A DNA stretch of 32,991 nucleotides. Source: Chloroflexota bacterium. GTDB lineage: Bacteria > Chloroflexota > UBA4733. A program made the translations under genes and the position numbers. The first letter of the stretch is position 1, and each line of letters begins with the position of its first letter. The notes beneath the pieces were generated by a model. It saw only the letters and a program-made list of their open reading frames with translations. It made no database searches and was not told where the DNA came from. Of the stretch, positions 14,679-23,545 are shown piece after piece. The DNA lies in assembly GCA_023381895.1 (NCBI GenBank), contig JAMCTA010000146.1, positions 1 to 32,991 on the forward strand. The letters run 5' to 3'.

Positions 14679-15752
14679 GTGCCAGGGAACGCCTTCGGTC
14701 AGATCTTCCGTGTGACCACTTGGGGTGAGTCCCACGGTCCAGGTGTAGGCTGTGTGGTGGATGGTTGTCCCGCTGGGCTGCCACTCGATGTGGCAATGGT
14801 ACAGCGGGAGCTGGATCGCCGTCGAGTCGGTCAGAGCCGGATGACGTCAGCCCGCCAGGAAGCGGATGAAGTGCAGATCTTGTCCGGTTTGTTTGAAGGG
14901 CGGACAACCGGGACACCAATTGCGATGCTCGTCTTCAACACGAATGCTCGTCCTCAGGATTACGAGACAATCAAGGATCTCTACCGGCCGGGACACGCTG
15001 ATTTCACGTGGGACGTGAAGTACGGCTTTCGTGATTGGCGTGGTGGAGGGCGATCGAGTGCTCGTGAAACCATTGGGCGTGTTGCCGCTGGGGCGGTAGC
15101 CAAACAGCTTCTTGCCACCGTGAGCGTGCGGATCATCGCTTACACCTTGTCGCTGGGAGATCTGCGGGCACAGGTGATTGATGAAGAAGAAATTGAGCGC
15201 AACCCTATGCGCTGTCCTGATCCTGACGTGGCTCAGGAGATGGTGATGCGAGTGGATCGAGCGCGTCTTGATCGTGACTCCCTCGGTGGCGTAGTAGAGG
15301 TGGTAGCGCGCGGTGTCCCACCGGGACTTGGTGAGCCAGTGTTCAACAAGCTGCAAGCTGATATAGGGCAAGCGATGTTCAGCATTCCGGCCATCAAGGC
15401 TGTTGAATTTGGCGAAGGCCTAGGGGCCACACTCATGCGAGGCTCGGAGCACAACGACCCGTTTATGCGCCGGCCGGATGGGAGCATCGGCACGAGGACC
15501 AATCACCACGGGGGCATCCTGGGTGGGATCACGACTGGTGAAGACATCATCGTGCGCCTTGCTGCCAAACCGCCAGCATCAATTGCCCAGGAGCAGGAAA
15601 CGGTAGATCGCGATGGTAATGCCGCCACTATTGTGGTGAAGGGGCGCCACGATCCAACAGTATTGCCACGACTCGTGCCAATTGCTGAGGCGATGCTTGC
15701 CTTGGTGCTGGCCGATCATCTCTTACGCCAGCGTCTTGCTCGGGTGACGTGA
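14679..15752 (+). CDS. aroC: Chorismate synthase
   Basis: A 357-residue protein that converts 5-enolpyruvylshikimate-3-phosphate to chorismate, the last common step of aromatic amino-acid synthesis, using reduced FMN. The signatures are plain: [20 protein letters not shown] at the start (GESHG), later [16 protein letters not shown], and [21 protein letters not shown] near residue 268. Length is normal for the family (about 350-390). The GTG start at 14679 follows AGAGGAG. No other shikimate-pathway gene is adjacent. The gene ends 330 bases before the sugar-transport cluster on the opposite strand. Confidence 0.97.
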   Translation: MPGNAFGQIFRVTTWGESHGPGVGCVVDGCPAGLPLDVAMVQRELDRRRVGQSRMTSARQEADEVQILSGLFEGRTTGTPIAMLVFNTNARPQDYETIKDLYRPGHADFTWDVKYGFRDWRGGGRSSARETIGRVAAGAVAKQLLATVSVRIIAYTLSLGDLRAQVIDEEEIERNPMRCPDPDVAQEMVMRVDRARLDRDSLGGVVEVVARGVPPGLGEPVFNKLQADIGQAMFSIPAIKAVEFGEGLGATLMRGSEHNDPFMRRPDGSIGTRTNHHGGILGGITTGEDIIVRLAAKPPASIAQEQETVDRDGNAATIVVKGRHDPTVLPRLVPIAEAMLALVLADHLLRQRLARVT

Positions 15753-16083
15753 GAGTGAGGCATCGGTCTGCTCTCGAATCTTTCCGCACGCCGTGGGTGG
15801 TCGAGAACGCTGCATCGGGGTCGGCGGGCGACTTCGAGGGCTTGGAGGTGGTGCATCGCTGGGCCTCACGCTGGCGATCCGTCTCCGCGGTTCGCTCGAC
15901 TTCCCAGAGGCCGGGCAACGCTTGAGGATTTGACAACATAAACTCGCCCTCTGGTGGTTATGCTCGTGTGTGGTCGCGTTGATAGACCAAGCCAGTCTGT
16001 GCTACACCAAGTTGCAGGCGAAGAGGGCAACCTGCTGGGCTGGCTGGTGCTTCTTGGGATTGCTCTCACGTGACCGCTGTCGC
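15753..16083. other. 331-base gap without a recognisable gene
   Basis: Between the convergent ends of aroC and the MalG-type permease. No ORF with family features, no tRNA and no strong terminator hairpin. TTGACA occurs at about 15929, but no -10 box is at a workable distance. Confidence 0.5.
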
Positions 16084-16974
16084 CTACCCCTTGATGCCGC
16101 TGATGACGATTGAACCTACAAACCATCGTTGGAAGAGAAGGAACAACACGGCAGGTGGCAGAAGAGCAATCATCGTCCCGGCCATGATCGCGCCATAGTA
16201 CGTCACGTGTTCACTCTGAAGGCTCGAAAGACCAACAGCGACAGTGTATTTCTGCTGGCTCTGGAGATAGATCAGGGGACCCAGGAAATCATTCCAGTTG
16301 CCCAGGAAAGAGAAGATACCGACGATTGCCAGAGGAGCCTTGCTCAGCGGCATGATGATGCGGAAGAGAATCGTGGCGTGACCTGCACCGTCCATTCTGG
16401 CGGCATCGTCGAGATCTTTAGGTATTCCTAGAAAGAACTGACGTAGAAGAAACACATAGAATGGACTCGCGAAAAGCTGGGGCACGATCAGCGGCTTGAA
16501 GCTATCAAGCCAGCCGAGTTCCTTGAAGATGAGGAACTGTGGTATGAGCACTGCCCAACCTGGAACGAGCATGGTGCTCACACAGGCAAGAAACAGCCTA
16601 TCGCGGAAGGGAAACCGCAGACGCGCAAAGCTGTAAGCAACAACTGAGCTTGAGAGAGTGGGACCGATGAGCGAGGGAATAGCAATGAAGAACGAGTTAC
16701 CGATGTATCGGAGAAAAGGTACCAGTTGGAACAGCCGCCCGTAGTTTACCAGTATCCACTGCTTTGGTAGCCACACGATTGGCCAGACGAAGATCTCAGA
16801 CGTGTGTTTGAAGCTGCTCAGGGCAACCCAAACAATAGGGAGTAGCGCCATGAGACCAACCACAATGAGGATGACATAAAGTACAGCTGTAGATACTGCA
16901 GTGAGGATGCCGTGTATGGCACTGTGGCTGGTTGTCGACCTCTCTCTGACAATCCTTGCTGTTGCTTCACTCAT
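16084..16974 (-). CDS. Carbohydrate ABC transporter permease (MalG/UgpE-like)
   Basis: A 296-residue inner-membrane protein with six predicted helices, the CUT1-type second permease. The EAA loop that contacts the ATPase reads IPKDLDDAARMDGAGHATILFRIIMPL near residue 200. The N-terminal helix (VLYVILIVVGLMALLPIVWVALSSF) and closing SIVISGIKG are typical. It works with the MalF-type partner and the binding protein to import oligosaccharides or sugar derivatives. Its ATG overlaps the last bases of the upstream permease (16971-16974), so the two are translationally coupled. No ATPase gene follows; the transporter probably borrows a shared MsmX/UgpC-type ATPase coded elsewhere. Confidence 0.95.
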   Translation of the reverse strand: MSEATARIVRERSTTSHSAIHGILTAVSTAVLYVILIVVGLMALLPIVWVALSSFKHTSEIFVWPIVWLPKQWILVNYGRLFQLVPFLRYIGNSFFIAIPSLIGPTLSSSVVAYSFARLRFPFRDRLFLACVSTMLVPGWAVLIPQFLIFKELGWLDSFKPLIVPQLFASPFYVFLLRQFFLGIPKDLDDAARMDGAGHATILFRIIMPLSKAPLAIVGIFSFLGNWNDFLGPLIYLQSQQKYTVAVGLSSLQSEHVTYYGAIMAGTMIALLPPAVLFLLFQRWFVGSIVISGIKG

Positions 16975-17861
16975 AGCGTTGCGTCTCCCGCTGCGTAGTA
17001 GACGCGGGCTTGGCTCCCTTTGAAGATGAAGAGCATGACGATGAGGGTGAGGATGAACATCACCACAGACATTGCGGCCGCGTAGCCGAAGTTCGCATAC
17101 TCAAAGGCTGATTGATACATGTAGAGGGCATAGAAGTAGCTGGCGTAGTTTGGTCCACCTTGAGTGAGGATGTAGGCCGGTGTGAACACTTGGAATGCAG
17201 CAATGAAGCCCGTGACGAGATTGAAGAGAATGGTCGGGCTCAACATCGGCAGCGTGATGCGCCAGAAGCGTTGGTTGGTCGTCGCGCCATCGATGGTGGC
17301 CGCTTCGATGATCTCTTGAGGAATCCCCTGGAGCCCTCCGAGGAAGATGATCATTGAGCTTCCGAACCCCCACCAGGCCATGAAGATAAGCGCCGGGAGC
17401 ACCCAGAAGATACTGTTGAGCCAGTCGATTGGAGAGATACCGACCAGTGAGAGGAAGTAGTTGAGCAGGCCAAAGTCCTTGTTGAACACGAAGGACCACA
17501 TAATGGCCGAAGCCACTGCCGGTGTGATCACGGGCAGGTAGTACAGCGTCCGGAAGAGACCAATGAAGCGGAGGTGGCGATTGAGGAGAAGGGCCGCCAG
17601 CAAGGCGATAACCAGCGTTCCGGGAACCGCGAGGACGACGTAGGTAACGGTGACACGCAGTGATGTCCAAAAGAGGGTGTCGTGCACGAGTGTGACGTAG
17701 TTCCCGAACCCTACCCACTGCCAGTTGTTGGATCCCGACCACTGCGCGAAGGAGAGAACCGCCTCGCCGATAGCCGGTCCTATCAGAAAGAACAGCAGGC
17801 CCAGGAGCCAGGGAAGGAGAAAAATGTACCCGATGAGGGCTTCGCGTCTGGCCATTGACAT
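16971..17861 (-). CDS. Carbohydrate ABC transporter permease (MalF/UgpA-like)
   Basis: A 296-residue inner-membrane protein with six helices, the CUT1-type first permease. The start MSMARREALIGYIFLLPWLLG is family-typical. The EAA loop is IPQEIIEAATIDGATTNQRFWRITLPML near residue 195. It pairs with the downstream MalG-type subunit, whose start codon it overlaps by four bases. The binding-protein gene lies 360 bases upstream on the same strand, a wider gap than usual in such operons and one that holds a possible stem-loop. Confidence 0.95.
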   Translation of the reverse strand: MSMARREALIGYIFLLPWLLGLLFFLIGPAIGEAVLSFAQWSGSNNWQWVGFGNYVTLVHDTLFWTSLRVTVTYVVLAVPGTLVIALLAALLLNRHLRFIGLFRTLYYLPVITPAVASAIMWSFVFNKDFGLLNYFLSLVGISPIDWLNSIFWVLPALIFMAWWGFGSSMIIFLGGLQGIPQEIIEAATIDGATTNQRFWRITLPMLSPTILFNLVTGFIAAFQVFTPAYILTQGGPNYASYFYALYMYQSAFEYANFGYAAAMSVVMFILTLIVMLFIFKGSQARVYYAAGDATL

Positions 17862-18221
17862 GGAGCTGTGCCGTCCGTTCAGTCGCTATGCCGCCTAGTG
17901 TCGCCCTTGCAATGCGTCTATCCGCACCTCAGTCGCGGTTTTGGGAGCCGAGCAAAAATAGCCGAGTATGATACCGGTACTTGGACTGTGCATTTTTGCA
18001 TATCTGTGTCGGAGCGATACCTTGATCGCCCGGCATCTTTAGGAAATGAATGATGCTGGGCGCGTCCATCGGAGCTCCGGTGCGTGATCTCGTGAGGGTG
18101 GCCCGTCTTGGTGTAGATGTGCTGACCTGAGCTCCGGACCGGGGCCTGATGGCACTGCAACAGGAATCCCCGCTCCTTCGCGATGTCATCAGGCCAATCA
18201 CTCCCTCGTCCTTATCGAGGC
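17862..18221. other. 360-base gap between binding protein and permease genes
   Basis: No ORF with family features. A short stem-loop follows the binding-protein stop (18204-18220). A near-palindrome ATACCGGTAC lies at about 17970. Gaps here often let the binding protein be made in excess of the permeases, but no clear new promoter is seen. Confidence 0.4.
18204..18220 (-). terminator. Possible attenuating stem-loop after the binding-protein gene
   Basis: CCTCG and CGAGG pair around a seven-base loop starting one base after the stop codon. The stem is only five bp with no T-run, so it could limit read-through or protect mRNA rather than terminate fully. Confidence 0.3.
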
Positions 18222-19763
18222 CTAGAAGTGGAACTGTGGAATGATGGCATTGACCGACTGCTCGAGCTGCTGCAGCATCGCCATTGCCGGTTGACCAGCG
18301 TACACTGCGGAGATCTTTTGGCCGAGTATCGTGATGAACTGGTTGTAGTAGGGAATATTCGGAACTGGAAAGACTTCTTTGGCTTCCTTCGGGAAGACAG
18401 AAGCGCTCTTCGGTGGCTGGGGGTTCTCCGCGATGGCTTTGAGGTAGGCGCTGGACGCGTCGATGTTGCCAGGGACAGACCCCACCTGCTGTGAGACCAA
18501 GAAGCTATCTGCCTTGGCCGACGTGATGAACTTCACAAGGTTCCAGGCGCCGTCCTTCTGCTTGCTATTCACACCGATAGACCATGCTCCCCCGGCACCG
18601 GTCGTCGGGAGCTTGCCAGTGGAACCCTTGGGAAGCGGTGCCACATCCCAGTCAAAACGTGAGCCGATGAGCGAGCGCGTGTTGAGCACCGCCCACGACC
18701 CCTGGTACTCCATAGCAACGAGACCGCTCGCAAACGGGTCCTGAACAGCCTGTGAGATATCTCCTGGACCGGGGCTCACGTGCCACTTGTGCACCAAATC
18801 ATTGAAGAACTGGAGCGTGCTTGCGTTTTGCTGATCAGCAATGATGCATTTCTTGAGGTCGGCTGACAGAATCTGCCCACCATTGGCCTCGAGCACTCCG
18901 AAAGAAACCCAGCCGTTTGGCTGTCCGTTGTAGCCCCATTGCACCTGCCGGCCGCTGGCGGTCTTTGTAAAGTGCTGGGCCATGGATCGCAAGTCGTTCC
19001 AAGTCCAGTTGCCATCCGGTGGTGGAGGTGTGACCCCTGCCGACTTGAACATATCCTTGTTGTAGTAGATGGCGAACACCGACCAGTCGTAAGGGAGCGA
19101 TTGGATCTTGCTCTGCCAAGTGCAGTTCTGCATCTCAACTGGGTAGTACTGACTAAGCGAGACTTTGTCTCTCTGGATATATGAATCCAGGGAAACCGTC
19201 CAACCCTGATAGGCCCGGAATGCCGTGTAGAAGGTACGGTTGTAGAACACGTCGGGCAGAGAGCCACTTGCTGCCCAGGTGGAAATAACTGTGGTGTCAT
19301 ACTGGGTGGAGGTTTCATTCTGCACTGTCACGGCGATCCCGGGATTAGCCTGTTCGAACTGCTGTGCCAGCTGGTCGAACAGCTTGACGCGTGGAGCAGA
19401 GTGGTTGGTTACCCATCGGAGTGAGACCTTGGTTCCAGAAGGAGCAGTCGCACTCGAAGCAACCGCGCTGCTGGTGGTTGCGGTGCTCGATGCCGTTTGA
19501 GTAGTGGAGGCGGAGCTGGACTGAGTGGTGGCAGTCGAACTCGACTGTACTGACGATGCTGCGCTGGAGGATGAAGAAGTCGGAGAGGCTGCCGAGCTGG
19601 CCCCACACGCGGCCAGTGAGATCACTCCGACTCCACTCAGACAAGCGAGGAGCAACCTACGCCGCGAGGTGCCTGTGAGCTCGAGTGCCGCCGTCTCCTG
19701 GCCTGAGATGCCAGCCGAGGCATCGCCCCCACTCTGGCTGGCAGACTGTGTACGATTACCCAT
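18222..19763 (-). CDS. Extracellular sugar-binding lipoprotein (solute-binding protein family 1)
   Basis: A 513-residue lipoprotein that should capture sugars for the two permeases downstream. The ATG at 19763 is preceded by AAGGAAG at proper spacing; the GTG at 19781 is less likely. The N-terminus has TSRRRLLLACLSGVGVISLA followed by Cys in the lipobox SLAAC, so it combines a twin-arginine-like signal with lipid anchoring. A linker of about 55 Ser/Thr/Ala residues holds the domain off the membrane. The binding domain has LPDVFYNRTFYTA, YDWSVFAIYYNKDMFKSAG, WTWNDLRSMAQ and PFASGLVAMEYQGSWAV, typical of CUT1 binding proteins. The ligand is not known. Confidence 0.94.
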   Translation of the reverse strand: MGNRTQSASQSGGDASAGISGQETAALELTGTSRRRLLLACLSGVGVISLAACGASSAASPTSSSSSAASSVQSSSTATTQSSSASTTQTASSTATTSSAVASSATAPSGTKVSLRWVTNHSAPRVKLFDQLAQQFEQANPGIAVTVQNETSTQYDTTVISTWAASGSLPDVFYNRTFYTAFRAYQGWTVSLDSYIQRDKVSLSQYYPVEMQNCTWQSKIQSLPYDWSVFAIYYNKDMFKSAGVTPPPPDGNWTWNDLRSMAQHFTKTASGRQVQWGYNGQPNGWVSFGVLEANGGQILSADLKKCIIADQQNASTLQFFNDLVHKWHVSPGPGDISQAVQDPFASGLVAMEYQGSWAVLNTRSLIGSRFDWDVAPLPKGSTGKLPTTGAGGAWSIGVNSKQKDGAWNLVKFITSAKADSFLVSQQVGSVPGNIDASSAYLKAIAENPQPPKSASVFPKEAKEVFPVPNIPYYNQFITILGQKISAVYAGQPAMAMLQQLEQSVNAIIPQFHF

Positions 19764-20000
19764 CAGGTCACTTCCTTTCACTTAGTGGCTAGAAAACAGT
19801 GCAGCGAGCGAAGTAGTGTTGAGAAACGCCAAAGAACTGAGAGAATTCTGATAATGTTTACCATGGGGGCTACGCAGGTTGCAACTCATTGGTGATCGTC
19901 TTGTGACGACAGCTGCACCACGGCAGGGGTGTCCGGCTGATCAGGGCTACCTCCTGCCAAGAGCCAGCTTCGGGCGTGGGAGGCGCACCGCTGTATACTT

Positions 20001-21107
20001 CTACCGTTCCACTGGAATCTCATGCCCCTCTACTGACGCCTTGTACCCGGCGAGAACCATGGCAACAGCGATCCGGCCAGTGCGTGCATCGGCAGGAGAA
20101 GGTTGGCGAGTCGTCAGGAGGTGGATGAAAGCTTCGGCGGTGCCTGTCAGGCGGTTTGCTGGGAGCTGCGCCTCGGATACTTCCCAGTGTCCGATGGGGG
20201 TGCCTCGGGGCAATGTGCCGTTGAGACTGCGCGGATCCTCGTGCCAAATGCGGAGGGCGGGCTGTGCGGCGTCGCGGACACGGGCAGAAGTGATATCTGT
20301 GCCATCGGCGACAATCGTGCCCTGGTCACCGAAGATCTCGATCGTGCTCGTGCTTGCAAGCTCCACCCAGCTGGATTGATGGACACCGATCATGCCATTG
20401 CTGTAGCGGTAGAGCAGTACGCCCGCTTCTTCTACTCCAGGTAGTTGCTGGCTGAGCTTCGTCGACACGATTCCGGTGACCGACTCTGGTCTGCCGAACA
20501 TCCACAGGAACCACAGTGCGGTGTGAGCACCCTCGTCCATGAATGCTCCGCCCCCTGCTTTGACGGGGTCTGCCAGATGCATGCGATCGAGCAGCGCTTG
20601 GTTGGTGAGAGCGAAAGCGTGAGAATGGCGCCGCCGGGCCAGTCCGACGGTCCCGATGGTGCCGCTATCCACTAGGTCCTTGATCTTCAGGTGTACTGGA
20701 TCATAGCGCAGGTTGTGCGATTGGTAGTAGAGAACGCCGGCCTGTTCGACAGCCTCGACGATGCGGTCGCAATCGGCGAGGGTCGTCGCCATTGGTTTCT
20801 GCATCATGATGTCTTTGCCGGCCCGTGCGGCCGCCACGGCCAGGTCGGCGTGGGCGTCGTTGGTTGAGCAGATGGTCACAGCGGTGACGCCATCAAACCC
20901 GAGCGCGTCCTCCAGCTTGGCGAAGTAAGGGATTCCAAGCTGTTGGGCTGCTGTCTGACCTCGGAGGGGATCTTCATCCCAGACGCAACGGCACTGCACT
21001 TGCCCGCTTGCCTTGAAGGTGTTTGCCCATCCACTTTGGTGTCCGTGGGCGAAGCTCAACAGGGCCATACCCGGCTGCTTTCCGTCAGTTTCCACAGAGG
21101 TACCCAC
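20001..21107 (-). CDS. Gfo/Idh/MocA-family NAD(P)-dependent oxidoreductase
   Basis: A 368-residue cytoplasmic enzyme. The GTG at 21107 directly follows AAGGAGGAGGGA. The Rossmann domain (about 10-130) includes AVTICSTNDAHADLAVAAARAG and IMMQKPMATTLADCD, in which Lys104-Pro105 replaces the common EKP as QKP. The C-terminal alpha/beta domain has GGGAFMDEGAHTALWFLWMFG with catalytic-type Asp191 and His195. Such enzymes oxidise sugars, inositols or their derivatives, often in loci with ThuA-like and isomerase-like proteins. It lies about 240 bases upstream of the binding-protein gene on the same strand, so it may lead the sugar cluster. A promoter-like sequence and two palindromes stand upstream. 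Confidence 0.9.
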   Translation of the reverse strand: MGTSVETDGKQPGMALLSFAHGHQSGWANTFKASGQVQCRCVWDEDPLRGQTAAQQLGIPYFAKLEDALGFDGVTAVTICSTNDAHADLAVAAARAGKDIMMQKPMATTLADCDRIVEAVEQAGVLYYQSHNLRYDPVHLKIKDLVDSGTIGTVGLARRRHSHAFALTNQALLDRMHLADPVKAGGGAFMDEGAHTALWFLWMFGRPESVTGIVSTKLSQQLPGVEEAGVLLYRYSNGMIGVHQSSWVELASTSTIEIFGDQGTIVADGTDITSARVRDAAQPALRIWHEDPRSLNGTLPRGTPIGHWEVSEAQLPANRLTGTAEAFIHLLTTRQPSPADARTGRIAVAMVLAGYKASVEGHEIPVER

Positions 21108-21191
21108 TCCCTCCTCCTTCGAGTTCTCTTGCCATCACGATTCTCTCCATCGTTTGCTCGGTTTCTGTCTTGCTCTCTTGGCTGATCACGT

Positions 21192-21199
21192 GACCGGTC
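21192..21199. promoter_or_regulatory. GACCGGTC palindrome, copy 3, upstream of the oxidoreductase gene
   Basis: Third copy of the 8-bp palindrome. It lies between the predicted promoter (21253-21281) and the start codon (21107), a position where a repressor could block transcription. Confidence 0.35.
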
Positions 21200-21252
21200 G
21201 AGAGTCGACTTGTGCAGTCGAGCAACTTAGTAACGTTCGATAGCTAGGAAGA

Positions 21253-21281
21253 AGCCTATCAACAGGCATAACTCATGTCAA
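21253..21281 (-). promoter_or_regulatory. Predicted promoter of the oxidoreductase gene
   Basis: On the minus strand TTGACA (21281-21276) is a perfect -35 box, 17 bases before TAGGCT (21258-21253), a weak -10. It would start transcription about 140 bases before the gene. Confidence 0.4.
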
Positions 21282-21301
21282 GGCATAATTGTACGCGATT
21301 T

Positions 21302-21322
21302 TTATGTCGCTATGTGACATAA
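21302..21322. promoter_or_regulatory. Inverted repeat TTATGTC-N7-GACATAA, probable operator
   Basis: Perfect 7-bp arms with a seven-base spacer, a size fit for a dimeric regulator. It lies about 20 bases upstream of the predicted -35 box, as an activator site might, in an AT-rich part of the gap. A half site (TGTCA) recurs at 21276. Confidence 0.45.
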
Positions 21323-21412
21323 CGAACCTATTTGGGCAACCTTGGTCGTCAAGTGAGCTGCCTTGCTAGACATTTCGTGGGAGTTTGCTGCGGTGGAACG
21401 CGCCGTGCGCGG

Positions 21413-23128
21413 TCATACTGCAGTGGCTGGCTCCACGGCCTTGCCCGACCGTGCTTTGAGCGGGAGCTCGAAGAAGAACGTTGCTCCCTTACCTCGCTCT
21501 GATCGGGCGCTCATCGTGCCGCCGTGACGTTGCACTATCTGGCGGCTAATGTAGAGGCCAAGCCCCATGCCCCAGAAGTTACCGCCATCGTGCGCCTGGT
21601 AAAAGCGATCAAAGATGTGGTCCAGGTGTTCGGCGGCAATTCCGATACCTTGATCTTGGATGGTAATGCACGCAGTTTCAGGGTTCGGGAGCGTCAATGT
21701 TACAAAGATATTCCCACCATCAGGACTGTACTTGATCGCATTGTCGAGAAGGTTGGTCAAGACCTGCTCGATCCGCAGTGGATCGACTTCGGCTGCCACG
21801 GTGGGAGGCGTCTCACAGACGATCCGGTGCGGCACGCCGCGCATGCAAGCGGCCTCTACAGCGTTGCGCACAATGGTCGCGAGATCGGCTGGCTGCGTCT
21901 CAATCGTCAACTGGCCTGATTCCAGTCGTGAGACGTCGAGCAGTTGGCTCACGAGCGTCGTCAGCCTGGTGGTTTGGCTTTCGATCTGGGTGAGCACCTG
22001 CCGCTCGCGCTCGGGATCCAGGCTACCGCGGCGATTGAGCTGTCGGAGCGCGAGCTGGGCGAAGCCACGCAGGGTTGCTACAGGAGTGCGGAGCTCGTGG
22101 GCAGCGACAGAGAGGAACTCGTCGCGCGTGCGAATTGCTTCCTGCGCTTCGGCATAGAGACGCGCATTGTCAATTGCAAGGGCGGCGCGGTGCGCAAGAT
22201 CTTCGGCCAGCGTCAGCTCCATAGAGGAGGGGTGGCGGAGAGATGACGCGGAGTTGAGGAGAATGAGGCTGCCGATCGTGCTCCCCCGTAGCGGCAATGG
22301 CAGGGCCAGTGCATCCCGTGGTGTGCGAGCCACCATAGCAGCGCGCTGATCAGCGTCGGGGACGAGTGCAGCGAGGAGGCCGGCGTCCAGAATGTCCCAG
22401 CGAAGGACCTTTCCGGAGCTAAGCTGACCGCTCAGCGCCGCGGGCATGCGTGGCAAGGTGAACTCCGCGAAATGGAGCCGATCCTGACCTTGGCTCGTAG
22501 CTATCGGGGCCAGTGCACTCACCCCGAGGATGGCGCCGGTGCGCGTTCGTACGATGATGGTGCTGAACTCAGCCAGCCAGGAGATCGCAAGTTCAGCCGC
22601 TGTGCGCAGGGTCTCTGGGATCTCGAGAGAAGCGGTCAACACTTCGCCGGCGCGGGCGAGGAAGGCAAGTCGTTTCTGGGACGCTTCTGCCTCGGTGCGG
22701 GCGAGCTGCTCTCGCAGGATCTGACTGCGTGCATCTTCAATCTGCTGGCGCAGGAGTGCGTGCTGGATTGAGCGCTCGAGGAGGGCGGGGGTGATCTGGC
22801 CTTTGATGAGATAGTCAGCTGCACCAGCTTGAATCGCCGCGAGGTCCGTCGCCCGATCACCAATACCTGTGAGGAAGATCACAGGACCGGTGGCGCCGCT
22901 ACTCTTGATGAGGCGGAGGATCTCTATGCCACTGTGTGAGCCGAGATGCTGGTCGATCAGAAACACGTCGAAGGTAGCCTTCGACAAGAGTCGTTCGACA
23001 GCGGCGTAGGTGCGCACCCACTCGATATCACAGCCCGGTGGCCCCACGGCCTCGAGGGCCTCACGCGTCAGGATGTAGTCGTCCTCATCATCTTCAATGA
23101 GCAAGATGCGTAGCGGTACGTCTGTCAC
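21413..23128 (-). CDS. Response-regulator/GAF/histidine kinase hybrid protein
   Basis: A 571-residue soluble signal protein with the receiver at the N-terminus. Receiver (about 7-125): acidic Glu12-Asp14, phosphoacceptor Asp59 in VFLIDQHLG and Lys109 in YLIKGQ. A coiled coil (about 127-155) leads into a GAF-like sensor (about 155-325). The HisKA helix has His344 in SVAAHELRTPV. The ATPase domain shows TNLLDNAIKYSPDGG, DQGIGI and WGMGLGLYISRQIV. It may take phosphate from an upstream kinase through Asp59 and pass signals on through His344; there is no membrane segment. The GTG start at 23128 has no obvious ribosome-binding site, and a 50-codon frame ends 13 bases upstream, so translational coupling is possible. 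Confidence 0.92.
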   Translation of the reverse strand: MTDVPLRILLIEDDEDDYILTREALEAVGPPGCDIEWVRTYAAVERLLSKATFDVFLIDQHLGSHSGIEILRLIKSSGATGPVIFLTGIGDRATDLAAIQAGAADYLIKGQITPALLERSIQHALLRQQIEDARSQILREQLARTEAEASQKRLAFLARAGEVLTASLEIPETLRTAAELAISWLAEFSTIIVRTRTGAILGVSALAPIATSQGQDRLHFAEFTLPRMPAALSGQLSSGKVLRWDILDAGLLAALVPDADQRAAMVARTPRDALALPLPLRGSTIGSLILLNSASSLRHPSSMELTLAEDLAHRAALAIDNARLYAEAQEAIRTRDEFLSVAAHELRTPVATLRGFAQLALRQLNRRGSLDPERERQVLTQIESQTTRLTTLVSQLLDVSRLESGQLTIETQPADLATIVRNAVEAACMRGVPHRIVCETPPTVAAEVDPLRIEQVLTNLLDNAIKYSPDGGNIFVTLTLPNPETACITIQDQGIGIAAEHLDHIFDRFYQAHDGGNFWGMGLGLYISRQIVQRHGGTMSARSERGKGATFFFELPLKARSGKAVEPATAV

Positions 23129-23141
23129 GTTAGCTTTGGCT

Positions 23142-23294
23142 TTACTTCGTGGTCAACTGCACAATTCGCACCAGTAGCGACCAAGACCGCGTCTGAGCTT
23201 CGGTGAGAGCATCGAACGTGTTGGCTTCCTGACGTAAGTTTGCAATGATGTTGTAGCGGCGGCAGCTGTTCCTCTCGGCGTGGGATGTTGTCAT
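23142..23294 (-). CDS. Possible small ORF (50 residues) upstream of the REC-GAF-kinase gene
   Basis: An ATG at 23294 opens 50 codons ending in TAA at 23142-23144. The product (MTTSHAERNSCRRYNIIANL...SWSLLVRIVQLTTK) has a basic N-terminal part and a helical, protein-like C-terminal half. Another open frame (about 70 codons, no ATG) ends in ATGA overlap with this start. No ribosome-binding site is evident and I recognise no family. It could encode a small partner of the kinase or be chance. Confidence 0.3.
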   Translation of the reverse strand: MTTSHAERNSCRRYNIIANLRQEANTFDALTEAQTRSWSLLVRIVQLTTK

Positions 23295-23504
23295 TGCCGG
23301 TGATAGGGAATCTGAGGTAGCACTTCCCCGCCATCCCTGCGTGGCACGCTGACCTTAAGGAGAATAGCTCCGGGTCGGAGTGCATTGACCGCGGTGCATT
23401 CGCCGCGACGGTGCGAAAAGTCGAGCAGCGGCCATTCCCCATCGTGTACGTGGTGCGGCTCATCGACCAACCGGTCCTCTGTGAGGGCTTCCTGCGTGAG
23501 GAGA

Positions 23505-23536
23505 AATCCCCCTGGCCATCATCGGCCAGGGGGATT
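23505..23536 (-). terminator. Strong 13-bp terminator-type hairpin
   Basis: AATCCCCCTGGCC (23505-23517) and GGCCAGGGGGATT (23524-23536) pair perfectly around a six-base loop. On the minus strand it begins ten bases after the stop of the kinase relic and is followed by ATTTCTCC, a weak T-run. It most likely ended that gene's transcript; it could also work on the plus strand. Confidence 0.7.
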
Positions 23537-23545
23537 GTGATGGGG

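Noticed and set aside
14364..14735. Minus-strand ORF between the phosphoesterase and aroC
   Set aside because: It overlaps both flanking genes and looks like random translation; no family match.
15929..15960. TTGACA followed by TATGCT as a promoter in the aroC-permease gap
   Set aside because: The spacing is about 23 bases, too long for a normal promoter, and no gene starts downstream on that strand.
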